From contig NZ_SRLC01000001.1 in NCBI RefSeq assembly GCF_004765605.1, positions 930,001 to 994,000 on the forward strand: DNA of 64,000 bases. The letters are read 5' to 3'. A program made the translations under genes and the position numbers. Each line of letters begins with the position of its first letter. The first letter of the stretch is position 1. The DNA is from Hymenobacter aquaticus (lineage in GTDB: Bacteria; Bacteroidota; Bacteroidia; Cytophagales; Hymenobacteraceae). Below the pieces are notes generated by a model. It was not told the origin of the DNA. It saw nothing but the letters and a program-made list of their open reading frames with translations, and did no database searches. This document shows, piece after piece, positions 15,020-24,734 of the stretch.

Positions 15020-18000
15020 CTAACTGTCCGCCGCGGAGTTAGACACGGAGTGCTGCACCTGCCAGAGGAGCTGCGCGAGCAGTTGGTGCAGCTGCTGGGC
15101 CGCCGCCGCGCGCCGCTCTGCCGGCTCAGTGGCTTCCTCCAGCGTGGCCAGGAACGGCAGCAACTCCTGGGCCATCAGCAGCTTCAGGGACGGCTTGATG
15201 CGGTGCGCCACGGCCGCCGCCCGGGGCCAGTCGGCGGCGGTGGCGGCATCCTGCAGGTCCTGCACCATCTGGGGCGTGTGGGTCAGGAAGGAGTCGAGGA
15301 TGCGGCGCACGAAGGCGGGGTTGCCCCGGGCCATGCGGCCCAGGTCGTCGAGGGCAAACAGGGGCCGGCTGGGGCGGGCATCGGTGCGGTGCAGGGCCAC
15401 AATCTTGCGCACCAGGTCGGCCGCCTCGAAAGGCTTGGCCAGGCAGTCGTTCATGCCCGCGGCCAGGTACTTTTCGTTGTCGGCCAGGAAGGCGTTGGCC
15501 GTGAGGGCAATAATCGGGGTCCGGGCCCGGACCACGTCGGGGTGCTGCCGGATGCGGGCCGTGGCTTCCAGCCCGTTCATGCCCGGCATCTGAATGTCCA
15601 TCAGAATCACGTCGTAGGCCTGCTGTTCGAACAGGGCCAGGGCCGCCGCGCCGTCGGTAGCCGTTGCCACCTCCACCTCGTAGCTTTCGAGCACGAGCTG
15701 GGCCAGCTGCCGGTTTACGTCGTGGTCTTCCACCAGCAGCACGCGCAGCCCCTTGATGGCGGCCCCGGCCTGGGCCAGGTCTTCGGCCAGCTCGGCCTGG
15801 CTAACGGCCTGCAACGCCTCGGCCGGAGCCTTTTCAAAGCGCAGCGTAAAGCCGAAAGAAGTGCCTTTGCCCGGCTCACTGCACATGAGTAGGTGGCCGC
15901 CCAGCTGCTCGACCAGGCTGCTGCTGATGGACAGGCCCAGGCCCGAGCCCCCGAAGCGGCGGCTGGTGTCGGCGTAGGCCTGGGTGAAGGTTGAGAAGAT
16001 GGACTCCTGCTTGTCGGCCGCCACGCCCAGGCCGGTGTCCGTCACCCGAAAGCCCACGGTCAGGGTGGTGGCGGTTTCGGTGAGCAGGCGGGCGCTGAGC
16101 GTGATGCTGCCCTGCTCGGTGAACTTGAGGCTGTTGCTGAGCAGGTTGAGCAGCACCTGGCTCAGGCGCTGCGGGTCGCTGAGCACGGCGGCCTGGGGGC
16201 GGGCCACCGGCTCGATGGCGAAGCGCAGGCCCTTGCCCCGGGCCTGGTAGCTCAGCGTCTGGCCCACGGCCTGCAGGGTCTGGTTCAAATCGAAGGGAAT
16301 CTGCTCCAGCTCCAGCTTGCCCGACGTGATTTTGGCCACGTCCAGAATGTCGTTGAGCAGGCCCAGCAGGTGGGTGCCCGAGTTGCGGATGATGGCCACG
16401 TACTCCTGCTGCTGCTGGCTCAGGGGCGTGCGGGTGAGCAGGCCGGCCATGCCCAGCACCCCGTTCATGGGCGTGCGAATCTCGTGGCTCATGTTGGCCA
16501 GGAAGTTCTCCCGGGCCGTGGCGGCGGCCTCGGCCTCGCGCTTGGCCCGCTTCAGCTCGGTAATGTCGGTGCACACGGTCAGCACCTCGGCCGTGCCGTT
16601 GGGGCGCTGCAAGGGGCGCTTCACCACTTGCAGCTGCAGCACTTCGCCGGAGGCCAGGGTGAAGGGCATTTCCCCGGACACCTCTTCGCCGGTGGCCATG
16701 ACCACGTCGTTCCAGGCCGTGAGCTGGCGCAGCTCCTGGGCCTCGGGCGTGTCGGCGCCGGGGGCGGTTTGCAGGTGGTTGCTGCGGTGCAGGATGTCGG
16801 CGAAGCTCAGGTTGGTAAACACCGGGGTGCCGTTCACGTCGGTCACGTAGAGGAAGTTGGGCGAGGTATCCACGATCTGCTGCACAAACTCCTGCTGCTC
16901 GGCCAGCTGCTGCTCGGCCCGGTGCCGCTCCGTAATGTCGAGGCCGTAGGCCACGATCAGGCGCACCGAGCCGTCGGCGTGGAAAACGGGCTGCATCAGG
17001 CGCAGCAGGCGGCGCGGGCCCTCGGGCGTGGGCACGGTTTCCTCGTGCATCACCCGGCGGCGCTTCCCGATGACCTCGTCGAACATGGCTTTGCGCTGCT
17101 CGGCCAGCGCGATGGGCCGCTGCCGGTAGGCGCAGTACTCGAAGTGGTCCTTGCCGATAATCCAGGCCCGCACCTCGGGGTTTTTGATGCCCACGGGGTT
17201 CACGAACAGGTAGCGGTGCTGGGGGTCGAAGACGCCGATGTCGGCGGGCAGCTCGTTGAGGATGGTTTCGTAGAACTCGCGCTGCTCGGTGAGCTGCTGC
17301 TCGGCCTGACGGCGGGCCGTAATGTCGAGGCCGTAGGCCACCATCAGGCGCAGCGAGCCGTCGGGGTTGAAAACGGGGTGGAAGCGGCGCAGCACGTGGA
17401 ACGTCCCGGCCGGGTCCTCCACGGTTTCCTCCCACTGCTTGTCGTGCCGGTTGGTCACGGCCCACTGAAACATCTGGTCGCGCTGCTCGGCCAGGGCCCG
17501 GGGCCGCCCGCGCCGGGCCGTCACCTCGAAGTTGTCGCGGCCGATACTCCACTGGCGCAGGGCCTCGTCGGGCAGCACGTTGGCGTTGGCAAACAGGTAG
17601 CGGTGCCGGGCATCAAACACGGACACGCCCACGGGCAGCTCCTGGAGAATCATCTCGTAGAAAGCCTGCTGCTCGCTGAGCTGCTGCTCGGCCCGGCGGC
17701 GGGCCGTAATGTCGACCAGGTAGAGGGTGGCGTACTGCTGCCGGGGCACGGGCACCACCTGGAGCAGGAAGTGCTGCGCGCCCACGCTGATTTCCTGGCT
17801 TTGGGCGTGGGTGGTGGTCAGGGCGGCGGCCACCAGGTCCTGGAGCTGGCCGTGCAGGGCCTGCTCGGGGCTCAGGGCGGCGACCAGCGGGGCGGCGGCG
17901 GGGTTGGCGTAGAGCAGCTGCCCGTCGTGGGCCAGGCGCAGCACGGGGTTGGGGTTCTGCTCGGCAATCAGGGACACGGTGCGCAGCTGGGCTTCGCGCT

Positions 18001-18493
18001 GGTGCCGCTCGGTGACGTCGCGGTAGCACACCAGGCGGCCGGCCATCACGCTGTCGAGCACCAGGTAGTCGCGCTCCAGCACCCGGCCGTCGGCCAGCAC
18101 CAGCTCCTCGTTCAGCACCGACTGGCCCGCCGCCCGAATGGCCCCGGCCCGGGCCAGGTAATCGTCCGGGTCCTGGAAGTTGTGCCGGATGCGGGCCGCG
18201 ACGTCCATGCCCGAGAGCGGGGTAGTGGCGGCCGACACGTCCTCGATGCCGAACAGCTCGCAGTAGCGCTGGTTGACCAGCTCCACCCGGCCGTTGTCGT
18301 CGACGAGCATGAAGCCCAGGCGCATGTTTTGTACCAGCGAAGCCAGCCGGGTCTGGTAGCGCTGGGCGGCGGCCTGGCTCTGGGCCAGCTGCTGCTCCAG
18401 GGCGGCTACCCGCTCCTCGGCCTGCGCGCGCCGGTGCTGCTCCTGGAGCAGCTGAGAAGCCAGAGAATCGGGTGAGGCGGGAGGGGCAGACAT
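15020..18493 (-). CDS. Multi-PAS hybrid sensor histidine kinase with receiver and Hpt
   Basis: 1157 aa from the ATG at 18493. Order: N-terminal coiled coil (10-55), five PAS-type domains (about 50-165, 180-285, 290-405, 410-530, 535-650), HisKA with the phospho-His in NMSHEIRTPMNG (about 668), HATPase_c (NLLSNSLKF, DTGLGV, FGGSGLGLSI), receiver with phospho-Asp in ILMDIQMPG (about 964), and a C-terminal Hpt with its His in AVAHRIKPSLKLL (about 1096). This is a complete intramolecular phosphorelay. The third and fourth PAS domains look like a recent tandem duplication (ELPVGVSVFDARHRYLFAN against ELPADIGVFDPQHRYLFVN). The frame is open to 18637, and the extra 48 residues include a possible membrane span, so a membrane-tethered form from an upstream start cannot be excluded. 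Confidence 0.93.
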   Translation of the reverse strand: MSAPPASPDSLASQLLQEQHRRAQAEERVAALEQQLAQSQAAAQRYQTRLASLVQNMRLGFMLVDDNGRVELVNQRYCELFGIEDVSAATTPLSGMDVAARIRHNFQDPDDYLARAGAIRAAGQSVLNEELVLADGRVLERDYLVLDSVMAGRLVCYRDVTERHQREAQLRTVSLIAEQNPNPVLRLAHDGQLLYANPAAAPLVAALSPEQALHGQLQDLVAAALTTTHAQSQEISVGAQHFLLQVVPVPRQQYATLYLVDITARRRAEQQLSEQQAFYEMILQELPVGVSVFDARHRYLFANANVLPDEALRQWSIGRDNFEVTARRGRPRALAEQRDQMFQWAVTNRHDKQWEETVEDPAGTFHVLRRFHPVFNPDGSLRLMVAYGLDITARRQAEQQLTEQREFYETILNELPADIGVFDPQHRYLFVNPVGIKNPEVRAWIIGKDHFEYCAYRQRPIALAEQRKAMFDEVIGKRRRVMHEETVPTPEGPRRLLRLMQPVFHADGSVRLIVAYGLDITERHRAEQQLAEQQEFVQQIVDTSPNFLYVTDVNGTPVFTNLSFADILHRSNHLQTAPGADTPEAQELRQLTAWNDVVMATGEEVSGEMPFTLASGEVLQLQVVKRPLQRPNGTAEVLTVCTDITELKRAKREAEAAATARENFLANMSHEIRTPMNGVLGMAGLLTRTPLSQQQQEYVAIIRNSGTHLLGLLNDILDVAKITSGKLELEQIPFDLNQTLQAVGQTLSYQARGKGLRFAIEPVARPQAAVLSDPQRLSQVLLNLLSNSLKFTEQGSITLSARLLTETATTLTVGFRVTDTGLGVAADKQESIFSTFTQAYADTSRRFGGSGLGLSISSSLVEQLGGHLLMCSEPGKGTSFGFTLRFEKAPAEALQAVSQAELAEDLAQAGAAIKGLRVLLVEDHDVNRQLAQLVLESYEVEVATATDGAAALALFEQQAYDVILMDIQMPGMNGLEATARIRQHPDVVRARTPIIALTANAFLADNEKYLAAGMNDCLAKPFEAADLVRKIVALHRTDARPSRPLFALDDLGRMARGNPAFVRRILDSFLTHTPQMVQDLQDAATAADWPRAAAVAHRIKPSLKLLMAQELLPFLATLEEATEPAERRAAAAQQLHQLLAQLLWQVQHSVSNSAADS

Positions 18494-18684
18494 AGAGCGG
18501 CGCAAACGGTACGCGACGAATATACAGGCTGCCCGGCATACCAGCCAAAAAAGCCACCCGCCGCCGCCGCCCCAAGCGCGGCAGCCCGGGGCGGCGGCCG
18601 GCAAGTCGCTGATACCGAGTGCCGCACAATAAAGCAAAGTCCGAAACAGTTCTTACCTTACTTCTATACCAACCCGTTGCCGTG

Positions 18685-18909
18685 ATGACGAAAGTGCTGT
18701 TGCTGTTGGGCGCCCTGTTCCTGTTTCTCGCGGCTGAAGCCGTAGCCGCCCGCCCGAGTGCCTATGCCCGGGCCAAATCCAAAGGCCGCGTGTACGTGCA
18801 CCGGCCCAACTACAAGCTCTACCGCGGAGCCAAACGCAGCCGGGCTACCAGCTGGCTGCGCCTGCCCCGGCTGGGCCGCGCGGCATCCGGACCCCGGAGC
18901 CGGTTCTAG
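18685..18909 (+). CDS. Small secreted basic protein
   Basis: 74 aa. Signal peptide MTKVLLLLGALFLFLAAEAVAA with an A-x-A cleavage site near residue 22. The mature part of about 50 residues is highly basic (AYARAKSKGRVYVHR, then YKLYRGAKRS). No family recognised. The ATG at 18685 places the hydrophobic core correctly. It is divergent from the hybrid kinase and upstream of the M28 peptidase. Confidence 0.65.
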   Translation: MTKVLLLLGALFLFLAAEAVAARPSAYARAKSKGRVYVHRPNYKLYRGAKRSRATSWLRLPRLGRAASGPRSRF

Positions 18910-19057
18910 GGCCGTACCCCGGGCACGACCCGCCGCCTGGGTGGCCACCGCCGGCCACCGGGCGGCGGCTAGCCCGGCCGGGCGGGGGCGCGGGAAACAG
19001 GAAACGTACTTACCTTGCCGGTACGCTTGTCTGTTTTACGCGCTACCCCGTCTGCTT

Positions 19058-20797
19058 ATGCCCGTACCTGCCGTTTGTTCCCTGTTTCGCCATTCCGCTG
19101 CGCCGGCCCTGCTGCTGGCCGCGGCCCTGGGCGGCTGCCAGCCCCGGCCCGCCGCTACCACGGCCGCCGCGGCTACCGCCGAAGCTATTCCGGCGGCTCA
19201 GCCCGCCGCGGCGGCTTCCGCGGCTACTCCGCCGGCCATCAGCGCCGCCAGCATTGGGCAGTACCTGCAAGCCGTAGCCGCCGACGAGATGCTGGGCCGC
19301 AAGCCGTTTACGGCCGGCGAGGAGCGCATCACGGCGTATCTGGCCGCTGAGTTCAGGAAGCTGGGCCTGCAGCCCGCCCCGGGCGGCAGCTACTTCCAGC
19401 CCGTGCCCATGGTGGAAGTCACCGGCACGCCCTCGGCCACGATGGTCGTAGCCGGCAAAGGCGCTAAGCTGAGCTTGCAGTACAAAACCGACTTCGTGGC
19501 TTTCACCCAGCGCGAGCAGGAAGCCGTGGCTCTGACCAACTCCCCGCTGGTGTTTGCCGGCTACGGCGTGGTGGCCCCCGAGTACGGCTGGGACGACTAC
19601 GCCGGCCTCGACGTGCAAGGCAAGACCGTGGTGGTGCTGGTGAACGACCCCGGCAACGCGGGCAACGACACGACCTTCTTCAAGGGCAAGGCCATGACCT
19701 ACTACGGCCGCTGGACTTACAAGTACGAGGAAGCCGCCCGCCACGGCGCGGCCGGCGTGCTCATCGTGCACGACACCCAGCCGGCGGCGTATCCGTGGAG
19801 CGTGGTGCTGAGCGGGGCCGTCAGCCCCAAGCTGCGGGCCCAGACGGCCAACAAGGGGGCCGACAAGTGCGCCCTGGAAGGCTGGCTGACGCTGGACGCG
19901 GCCAAGCGCCTGTTTACGGCCGCCGGCCAACGCTACGACCAACTCTACGCCGCCGCCAACCAGCGCGGCTTCCGGCCCCGGGCCCTGAATGGCCTCACCG
20001 TCACGGCCGGCATCCGGAACAAGCTGCGCCGCCAGACCAGCAAGAACGTGCTGGCCGTGCTGCCCGGCACCACCCGCCCCGACGAATACATCATCTACTC
20101 GGCCCACTGGGACCATTTCGGGGTGGGCAAGGCCATTGCCGGCGACTCCATCTACAACGGGGCCGTGGACAACGGCACCGGCCTGGCCGCCTTGCTCAGC
20201 ATTGCCGACGCCTTCCAGAAATCCCCCGAAAAGCCCCAGCGCAGCATCGTGTTCCTGGCCGTGACGGGCGAGGAGCAGGGCCTGCTGGGCTCGGCCTACT
20301 ACGCCCAGCACCCGCCGTTTCCGCTCAGTAAGACCGTGGCCGACCTGAACATGGACATGCTCTGGCCCTACGGCGAAATGAAGGACCTGACCGTCATCGG
20401 CTACGGGCAGTCGGAGTTGGAGGACTACGCCCGCGCGGCGGCCCGGGAGCAGGGCCGCTACGTGCTGCCCGACCAGACGCCCGAAACCGGCATGTTCTAC
20501 CGCTCCGACCACTTCAACTTCGCCCACGTGGGCGTGCCTTCCCTCTACGCCAGCGGGGGCTTCGAGAGCCGCACCGGGGGCAAGGAAACCATTGCCCGCC
20601 AGCGCCAGAACTACACGGCCACCATGTACCACAAGCCCGCCGACCAGTTCGACCCCAGCTGGGACCTGGCGGGCATCGCCCAGGACGCGCAGCTCTACTT
20701 CCGGGTGGGCCAGCGCCTGGCCGCCGAAACCACTTTCCCGCAGTGGCGCCCCGGCTCCGAGTTCAAAGGCGCCCGCGACAAAAGCCTGGGCCGGTAA
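19058..20797 (+). CDS. M28-family metallopeptidase, lipoprotein, with PA domain
   Basis: 579 aa. A type II signal peptide ends in the lipobox LGGC (about residues 22-25), then an Ala-rich linker. A PA-like insert lies at about 150-290 (FAGYGVVAPEYGWDDYAG, KTVVVLVNDPG). The M28 catalytic domain has the zinc ligands and catalytic acids in SAHWDHFGVG, GAVDNGTG, TGEEQGLLGS, LNMDML and SDHFNFAHVGVP. It should be an aminopeptidase-type enzyme anchored in the periplasm or outer membrane, degrading peptides. The start at 19058 was chosen for its signal peptide; the open frame back to 18758 is fortuitous. It is followed by the MBL-fold protein, also exported. Confidence 0.93.
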   Translation: MPVPAVCSLFRHSAAPALLLAAALGGCQPRPAATTAAAATAEAIPAAQPAAAASAATPPAISAASIGQYLQAVAADEMLGRKPFTAGEERITAYLAAEFRKLGLQPAPGGSYFQPVPMVEVTGTPSATMVVAGKGAKLSLQYKTDFVAFTQREQEAVALTNSPLVFAGYGVVAPEYGWDDYAGLDVQGKTVVVLVNDPGNAGNDTTFFKGKAMTYYGRWTYKYEEAARHGAAGVLIVHDTQPAAYPWSVVLSGAVSPKLRAQTANKGADKCALEGWLTLDAAKRLFTAAGQRYDQLYAAANQRGFRPRALNGLTVTAGIRNKLRRQTSKNVLAVLPGTTRPDEYIIYSAHWDHFGVGKAIAGDSIYNGAVDNGTGLAALLSIADAFQKSPEKPQRSIVFLAVTGEEQGLLGSAYYAQHPPFPLSKTVADLNMDMLWPYGEMKDLTVIGYGQSELEDYARAAAREQGRYVLPDQTPETGMFYRSDHFNFAHVGVPSLYASGGFESRTGGKETIARQRQNYTATMYHKPADQFDPSWDLAGIAQDAQLYFRVGQRLAAETTFPQWRPGSEFKGARDKSLGR

Positions 20798-20947
20798 GCC
20801 GGCCGCCAACGCCCAGCGGCCGGCTGTCGGCGCTACCTGCCGGCTCGGTAGCCTGACAATTCCAACCGGAGTGCTTTCTTTGCCGCCAACCTCCGCCCGG
20901 GCATGCTGTCCGGCGGCTTTTTAAGCTACACTTCCCCATCACTATTC

Positions 20948-22402
20948 ATGAAATACCCCCTGCCCGTATCCGTTCTGCTGTTTTTCCTGCCGCTTTTGGC
21001 CGGGGCCAGGCCCGTCAATTACCTGGAAAAGTGCTGGGCCCGGCAGGGGGGCGCGCTGAACGGCCGCTTTGCCGCTTTTTCCTACCGGGAGCAGGCCCAG
21101 GAGTTGGAGCACAGCCAGTATCCGTGGCAGGCCACGGCGTATGCCAAGCAGGGCACGGCCTGGCTGAGCGACCAGCGCTACCTGCGCCAGGACACCCTGA
21201 CCGAGAGCGGCAAAACCTACTTTTCCCGCACCCAGGTTAGCGCCGAGGAAGTGCTGTACGTCGACTACGGGGAAAAAGACCTGGCCCCGGCCACGCCCGA
21301 GCGGCAGGCGGCCCAGCTGGTCAACTCGGCCCGCTACTCGCCGCTGCTGCTGCTGGGCTACCTGCGCGCCCACCAGGCCCCGGCCGAGCCCCCGCAGCTG
21401 GCGGGGCTGGCGGTGTACCGGGCGCAGCTGCCTAATGCTCAGGTTTCCGTCTTCATCCGCAAGGCCGACCAACTGGTGCAGCGCATCGCGGTGCTCTCCC
21501 ACGATGAGCTCTACGGCGACGTATACACCACCATTACGTACCAGGACTACACCACCAGCGGAGCCCTGGCCTACGCCCGCACGGTGCTGATTGATAAGGT
21601 GAACGGCAAGCTGCACGACACGGTAACGGTGCGGCGCCAGACGCTGGTCGCGGCCCCCGCGGCGTTGCTGACCCGGCCGGCGGGCTACCAGTTGGCGGCG
21701 CCGGCCCCGGTGCCGCCCGTCAGCACCGTCGAGCACTTCCGGCCCAATCTGCATCTGCTCAACTTAAAGCATACCGACGACCGGGTCCTGATCGTCGAGT
21801 TCAAGGACTTTCTGGTGGTCGCCGAAGCTCCCCTGAGCAGTGAGAACGGCGAGTACATCATTCGGGAAGCCCGCCGGATTGCTCCTCACAAACCCATTCG
21901 CTATTTCGTCTACGGCCACTACCATCCGCACTACCTGGGCGGGCTGCGGGCGTTCGTGGCGCAGGGCGCTACCATTCTGGGCGGGCCCGGCACGGCCTCC
22001 TACGCGCGCTACCTGGCCGAAGCCCGGCATACGCTCCGGCCCGACAGCCTGCAGCGCCACGCCCGGCCGCTGGTACTGGAGGAGGTCACGAGCAGCAAAA
22101 CCATTACCGACGGCCAGTTTGAGATGCAGATTCATTTCATCGGCCAGCAGTCGGCCCATACCAACGACTACCTGATCTACTATTTTCCCAGCGAGAAGCT
22201 CCTGTTTGAGGATGATCTGGTGTGGATCAAAAGGGAAGGCGGGCCCCGCAAGGCCAGCGCCCGGCAGGCGGGCCTCTACCAGGCCGTGCAGGCCCTGAAG
22301 CTGCCGGTGGATACCATCGTGCAGTCCTGGCCCGTGGCCGACTACGGCGTCAAAACCATTATTCCCTTCGCCGAGCTGGAGCAGTCGGTGCTCGTGAAGT
22401 AA
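20948..22402 (+). CDS. Secreted metallo-beta-lactamase-fold protein with altered metal motif
   Basis: 484 aa with a signal peptide (MKYPLPVSVLLFFLPLLAGA). Residues 25-270 are an uncharacterised lead. The C-terminal 210 residues form an MBL-like fold: FLVVAEAPLSS, then YGHYHPHYLGGLRAF, then GQQSAHTNDYLIYYFP and LLFEDDLVW. The HxHxDH motif reads HYHPHY, so the Asp and last His are replaced, while the later His and Asp ligands are kept. Hydrolase activity may therefore be changed or lost. The ATG at 20948 was chosen over the open frame from 20903 because it starts the signal peptide. It lies 150 bases after the M28 gene on the same strand. Confidence 0.85.
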   Translation: MKYPLPVSVLLFFLPLLAGARPVNYLEKCWARQGGALNGRFAAFSYREQAQELEHSQYPWQATAYAKQGTAWLSDQRYLRQDTLTESGKTYFSRTQVSAEEVLYVDYGEKDLAPATPERQAAQLVNSARYSPLLLLGYLRAHQAPAEPPQLAGLAVYRAQLPNAQVSVFIRKADQLVQRIAVLSHDELYGDVYTTITYQDYTTSGALAYARTVLIDKVNGKLHDTVTVRRQTLVAAPAALLTRPAGYQLAAPAPVPPVSTVEHFRPNLHLLNLKHTDDRVLIVEFKDFLVVAEAPLSSENGEYIIREARRIAPHKPIRYFVYGHYHPHYLGGLRAFVAQGATILGGPGTASYARYLAEARHTLRPDSLQRHARPLVLEEVTSSKTITDGQFEMQIHFIGQQSAHTNDYLIYYFPSEKLLFEDDLVWIKREGGPRKASARQAGLYQAVQALKLPVDTIVQSWPVADYGVKTIIPFAELEQSVLVK

Positions 22403-22536
22403 ACGGTGATAAGCAGGGTGTTTTCGGCGGCAGCACCTAGCACTGACGCAGCTGCTGGGCCTGGGAAGCCAACTGCACCGTAGCTGGGTTTGCCTAGTAC
22501 CGGTCAGATACGGCCGCGCTATAGTACCGCCGGCCG

Positions 22537-24516
22537 TTACCGCACGCCCGTCACGCGCACTTCCACGCGCCGGTTCAGGCGGCGGGTGGCTTCGCGGGCG
22601 TTGCTGGCCCGGGGCTGGGTGCCGCCCAGCCCGGTGCCGGTTATGCGGGGCGCGCCCACGCCGTGCTCTACCAGGTAGGTTTTCACGGCCGCCACCCGCT
22701 CCTGGCTGAGCACCACGTTTTTCTGCGGGTCGCCCTGGTTGTCGGTGTGGCCGCGCAGCTCGATGGTCATCGTCGGGTTTTTGGTCAGCATGCCTACCAG
22801 CTGGTCGAGGGTGGGAAAGGAGGTGGGCAGCAGCACGGCCTGGCCCTGGGTGAACTGCACGTTGTCGAGGGGCAGGGTAGAGCCCACGGCCAGGGGGTAG
22901 AGCAGCAAATCCTGCACGTAGGGGCCGGCCGGGGGCGTGTAGGTGCTGTCGAGAGCCAGGTAGCCGGGCAGTTGGATGGTGGTAGCGTAGGCCAGGCCGG
23001 GCTCGGCCGTAATGGTAAACGTGCCCTGGGCCGTGAGCGGCACCTTGATTTCGCCGCCGTCGGGGCGGCGCAGGCGCAGCTGAGCCTGGGGCAGGGGCTG
23101 AAACGTGACGCCGTTGAGCACCCGCCCCCGCCAGGTAGCCAGCGTGGGCGTAACGGCCGCCGCGGCAGGAGCCGCTGGGCCCGACTTGGCCGGGACGGGC
23201 CCGAACAAGTTGCAGCCGGCCAGGTCGGTGTAGGTGCCGCGGCGGACGAGGCGCACCCGGCGGCGGGGCATATCTACCTCGTACAGCGCCTTGGGGCCGG
23301 CCAGGTAGAGGCGGCGGTTGCCCTGCTCGTCTTTTTGCAGCAGCAGGTCGCTGTAGCCGCCGCGCTTGGGCAGGCCCTGCAGAGCCAGGGGCTCGGGGCC
23401 GGGCTGCCGGGTTTGCAAATCCACGGTGAGCAGGCTGCCGTCGGTGCTGTAGACCTGGAACAAGGTGCCCGTGTCGTCGAGGCAGAAGTTGCCGTGGGAG
23501 CCGGCGCCGGCAAAGCCGATGCGGGGAAAATACGCGGCCTTGCGCAGCGGGTCCGAGTCCCAGAGCACGGTCACGGTGCCGTCGGCGGGGTCGATTTTGA
23601 CCAGCTTGTTGGCGTCGGCGGTGCTGAAGTAGAGGTTGCCCTGCTCGTCGGTGGCCCCCGAAATCCAGACCGTTTCGGGGCCCTGGGCCGGCAGCTGCCA
23701 GCTGGTGTACTCGCCCTGGCGGGTGGCCGGGTTGTAGCGGTACACGTACTCGGGCGCGTCGGTGGGGGCCTTGGTGACCGAGTAGAGGCAGTTGTCGAAG
23801 CCCTTGGCCAGGGCGTAGGACTGAAACGGCAGCGCGTCGCGGTGAATCCGGGGCGGGGCGCTCAGGTTGTCGGCCGCAAACTCGTGAATCGTGCGGCAGT
23901 CGTCTTCCCAGGCCTCGTTGCGCCGGCGCAGGGCCGCAATGCCGTACATCTTGTTGTCGCACTGCGCGGCAGCGGCAGGCAGGGGCGCGGGCGGGGCGGG
24001 CGCGGCAAAGTCGAAGGACTCGACCAGCTGCTCGGCCTCACTCAGGTAGCGCCCGTCCTCGTCGGCGGCCCGGTATTCGAGGTCAAACTCGGTGCCGTTG
24101 CGCCAGAGCCGGCGGCCCAGCACCCGGGTGCGGTCGGCTGAGCTCCGGTCGGGGGCGTAGGTGTAGTGGTAGCTGACCTCGGCGTAGCTGGTCGCCTCGT
24201 GCTGCTCCAGGCGCAGAATCTGGGCCCGGGAAAGCTGCTGAATCCGGCGCCAGAGCGAATCCTGGCGGCCCAGCAGAGAGGCTGCGCCCGGGCCGTCGGT
24301 GCGCATGGTCAGCGTCACGATGGGGTGCTGCCGGGCGCTGCCGGCAAAAAAGGCCAGCTGGCGGCGGTCCTCACTGCGCTGCCGCTGCCAGGACTCGGGG
24401 TAGCTGACCCGGAAGCGGGCCTTGGCATCGGTGTACACCTGGCGGGGCACCAGGGCCTCCTGCGCGGAAAGCTTCAGCCAGCATACGGTCAGTACCAGCG
24501 TCAGCAGAAACTTCAT
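22537..24516 (-). CDS. OmpA-family protein with beta-propeller-like middle
   Basis: 659 aa from the ATG at 24516 with a signal peptide (KFLLTLVLTVCWLKLSAQ). Residues 25-175 resemble a DcrB/PsbP-like lead (FRVSYPESWQRQ). About 195-450 is a propeller-like region of repeated W/G-rich strands (YSVTKAPTDAPEYVYRYNP, GNLYFSTADANKLVKIDP). About 480-540 is a carboxypeptidase-regulatory-like beta domain. About 545-659 is the OmpA C-terminal domain with ELRGHTDNQGDPQKN and RRLNRRVEVRV, which binds peptidoglycan. It probably sits in the outer membrane or periplasm as a wall-anchored sensor or scaffold. The open frame to 24558 adds nothing family-like. The 42-bp palindrome array lies upstream of its start. 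Confidence 0.9.
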   Translation of the reverse strand: MKFLLTLVLTVCWLKLSAQEALVPRQVYTDAKARFRVSYPESWQRQRSEDRRQLAFFAGSARQHPIVTLTMRTDGPGAASLLGRQDSLWRRIQQLSRAQILRLEQHEATSYAEVSYHYTYAPDRSSADRTRVLGRRLWRNGTEFDLEYRAADEDGRYLSEAEQLVESFDFAAPAPPAPLPAAAAQCDNKMYGIAALRRRNEAWEDDCRTIHEFAADNLSAPPRIHRDALPFQSYALAKGFDNCLYSVTKAPTDAPEYVYRYNPATRQGEYTSWQLPAQGPETVWISGATDEQGNLYFSTADANKLVKIDPADGTVTVLWDSDPLRKAAYFPRIGFAGAGSHGNFCLDDTGTLFQVYSTDGSLLTVDLQTRQPGPEPLALQGLPKRGGYSDLLLQKDEQGNRRLYLAGPKALYEVDMPRRRVRLVRRGTYTDLAGCNLFGPVPAKSGPAAPAAAAVTPTLATWRGRVLNGVTFQPLPQAQLRLRRPDGGEIKVPLTAQGTFTITAEPGLAYATTIQLPGYLALDSTYTPPAGPYVQDLLLYPLAVGSTLPLDNVQFTQGQAVLLPTSFPTLDQLVGMLTKNPTMTIELRGHTDNQGDPQKNVVLSQERVAAVKTYLVEHGVGAPRITGTGLGGTQPRASNAREATRRLNRRVEVRVTGVR

Positions 24517-24734
24517 GGGCGAGGCGGCGGGAGAAGGCAGAAAACCGATGGAAATCAACGGAAACCAATGGAAACCTCAAAAGTACGCAAGCTTACCGGA
24601 TCTTGCCCGCTGCTCTCCGGCTATAATCCTCTTTCAGGGTCGTTATTGTTGGTTTTATACGATACCAGTCCGGAATTATTGCAATACAAAATCCGGTTTC
24701 GGCTCAAGCCCGCGCCGGTTCGGGAAGCAGCGCC

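Noticed and set aside
16370..18475. 701-codon open frame antisense to the hybrid kinase
   Set aside because: Its translation is the Gly/Val/His/Gln-rich pattern expected from the complement of a GC-rich gene, with no domain. The kinase frame has full domain structure.
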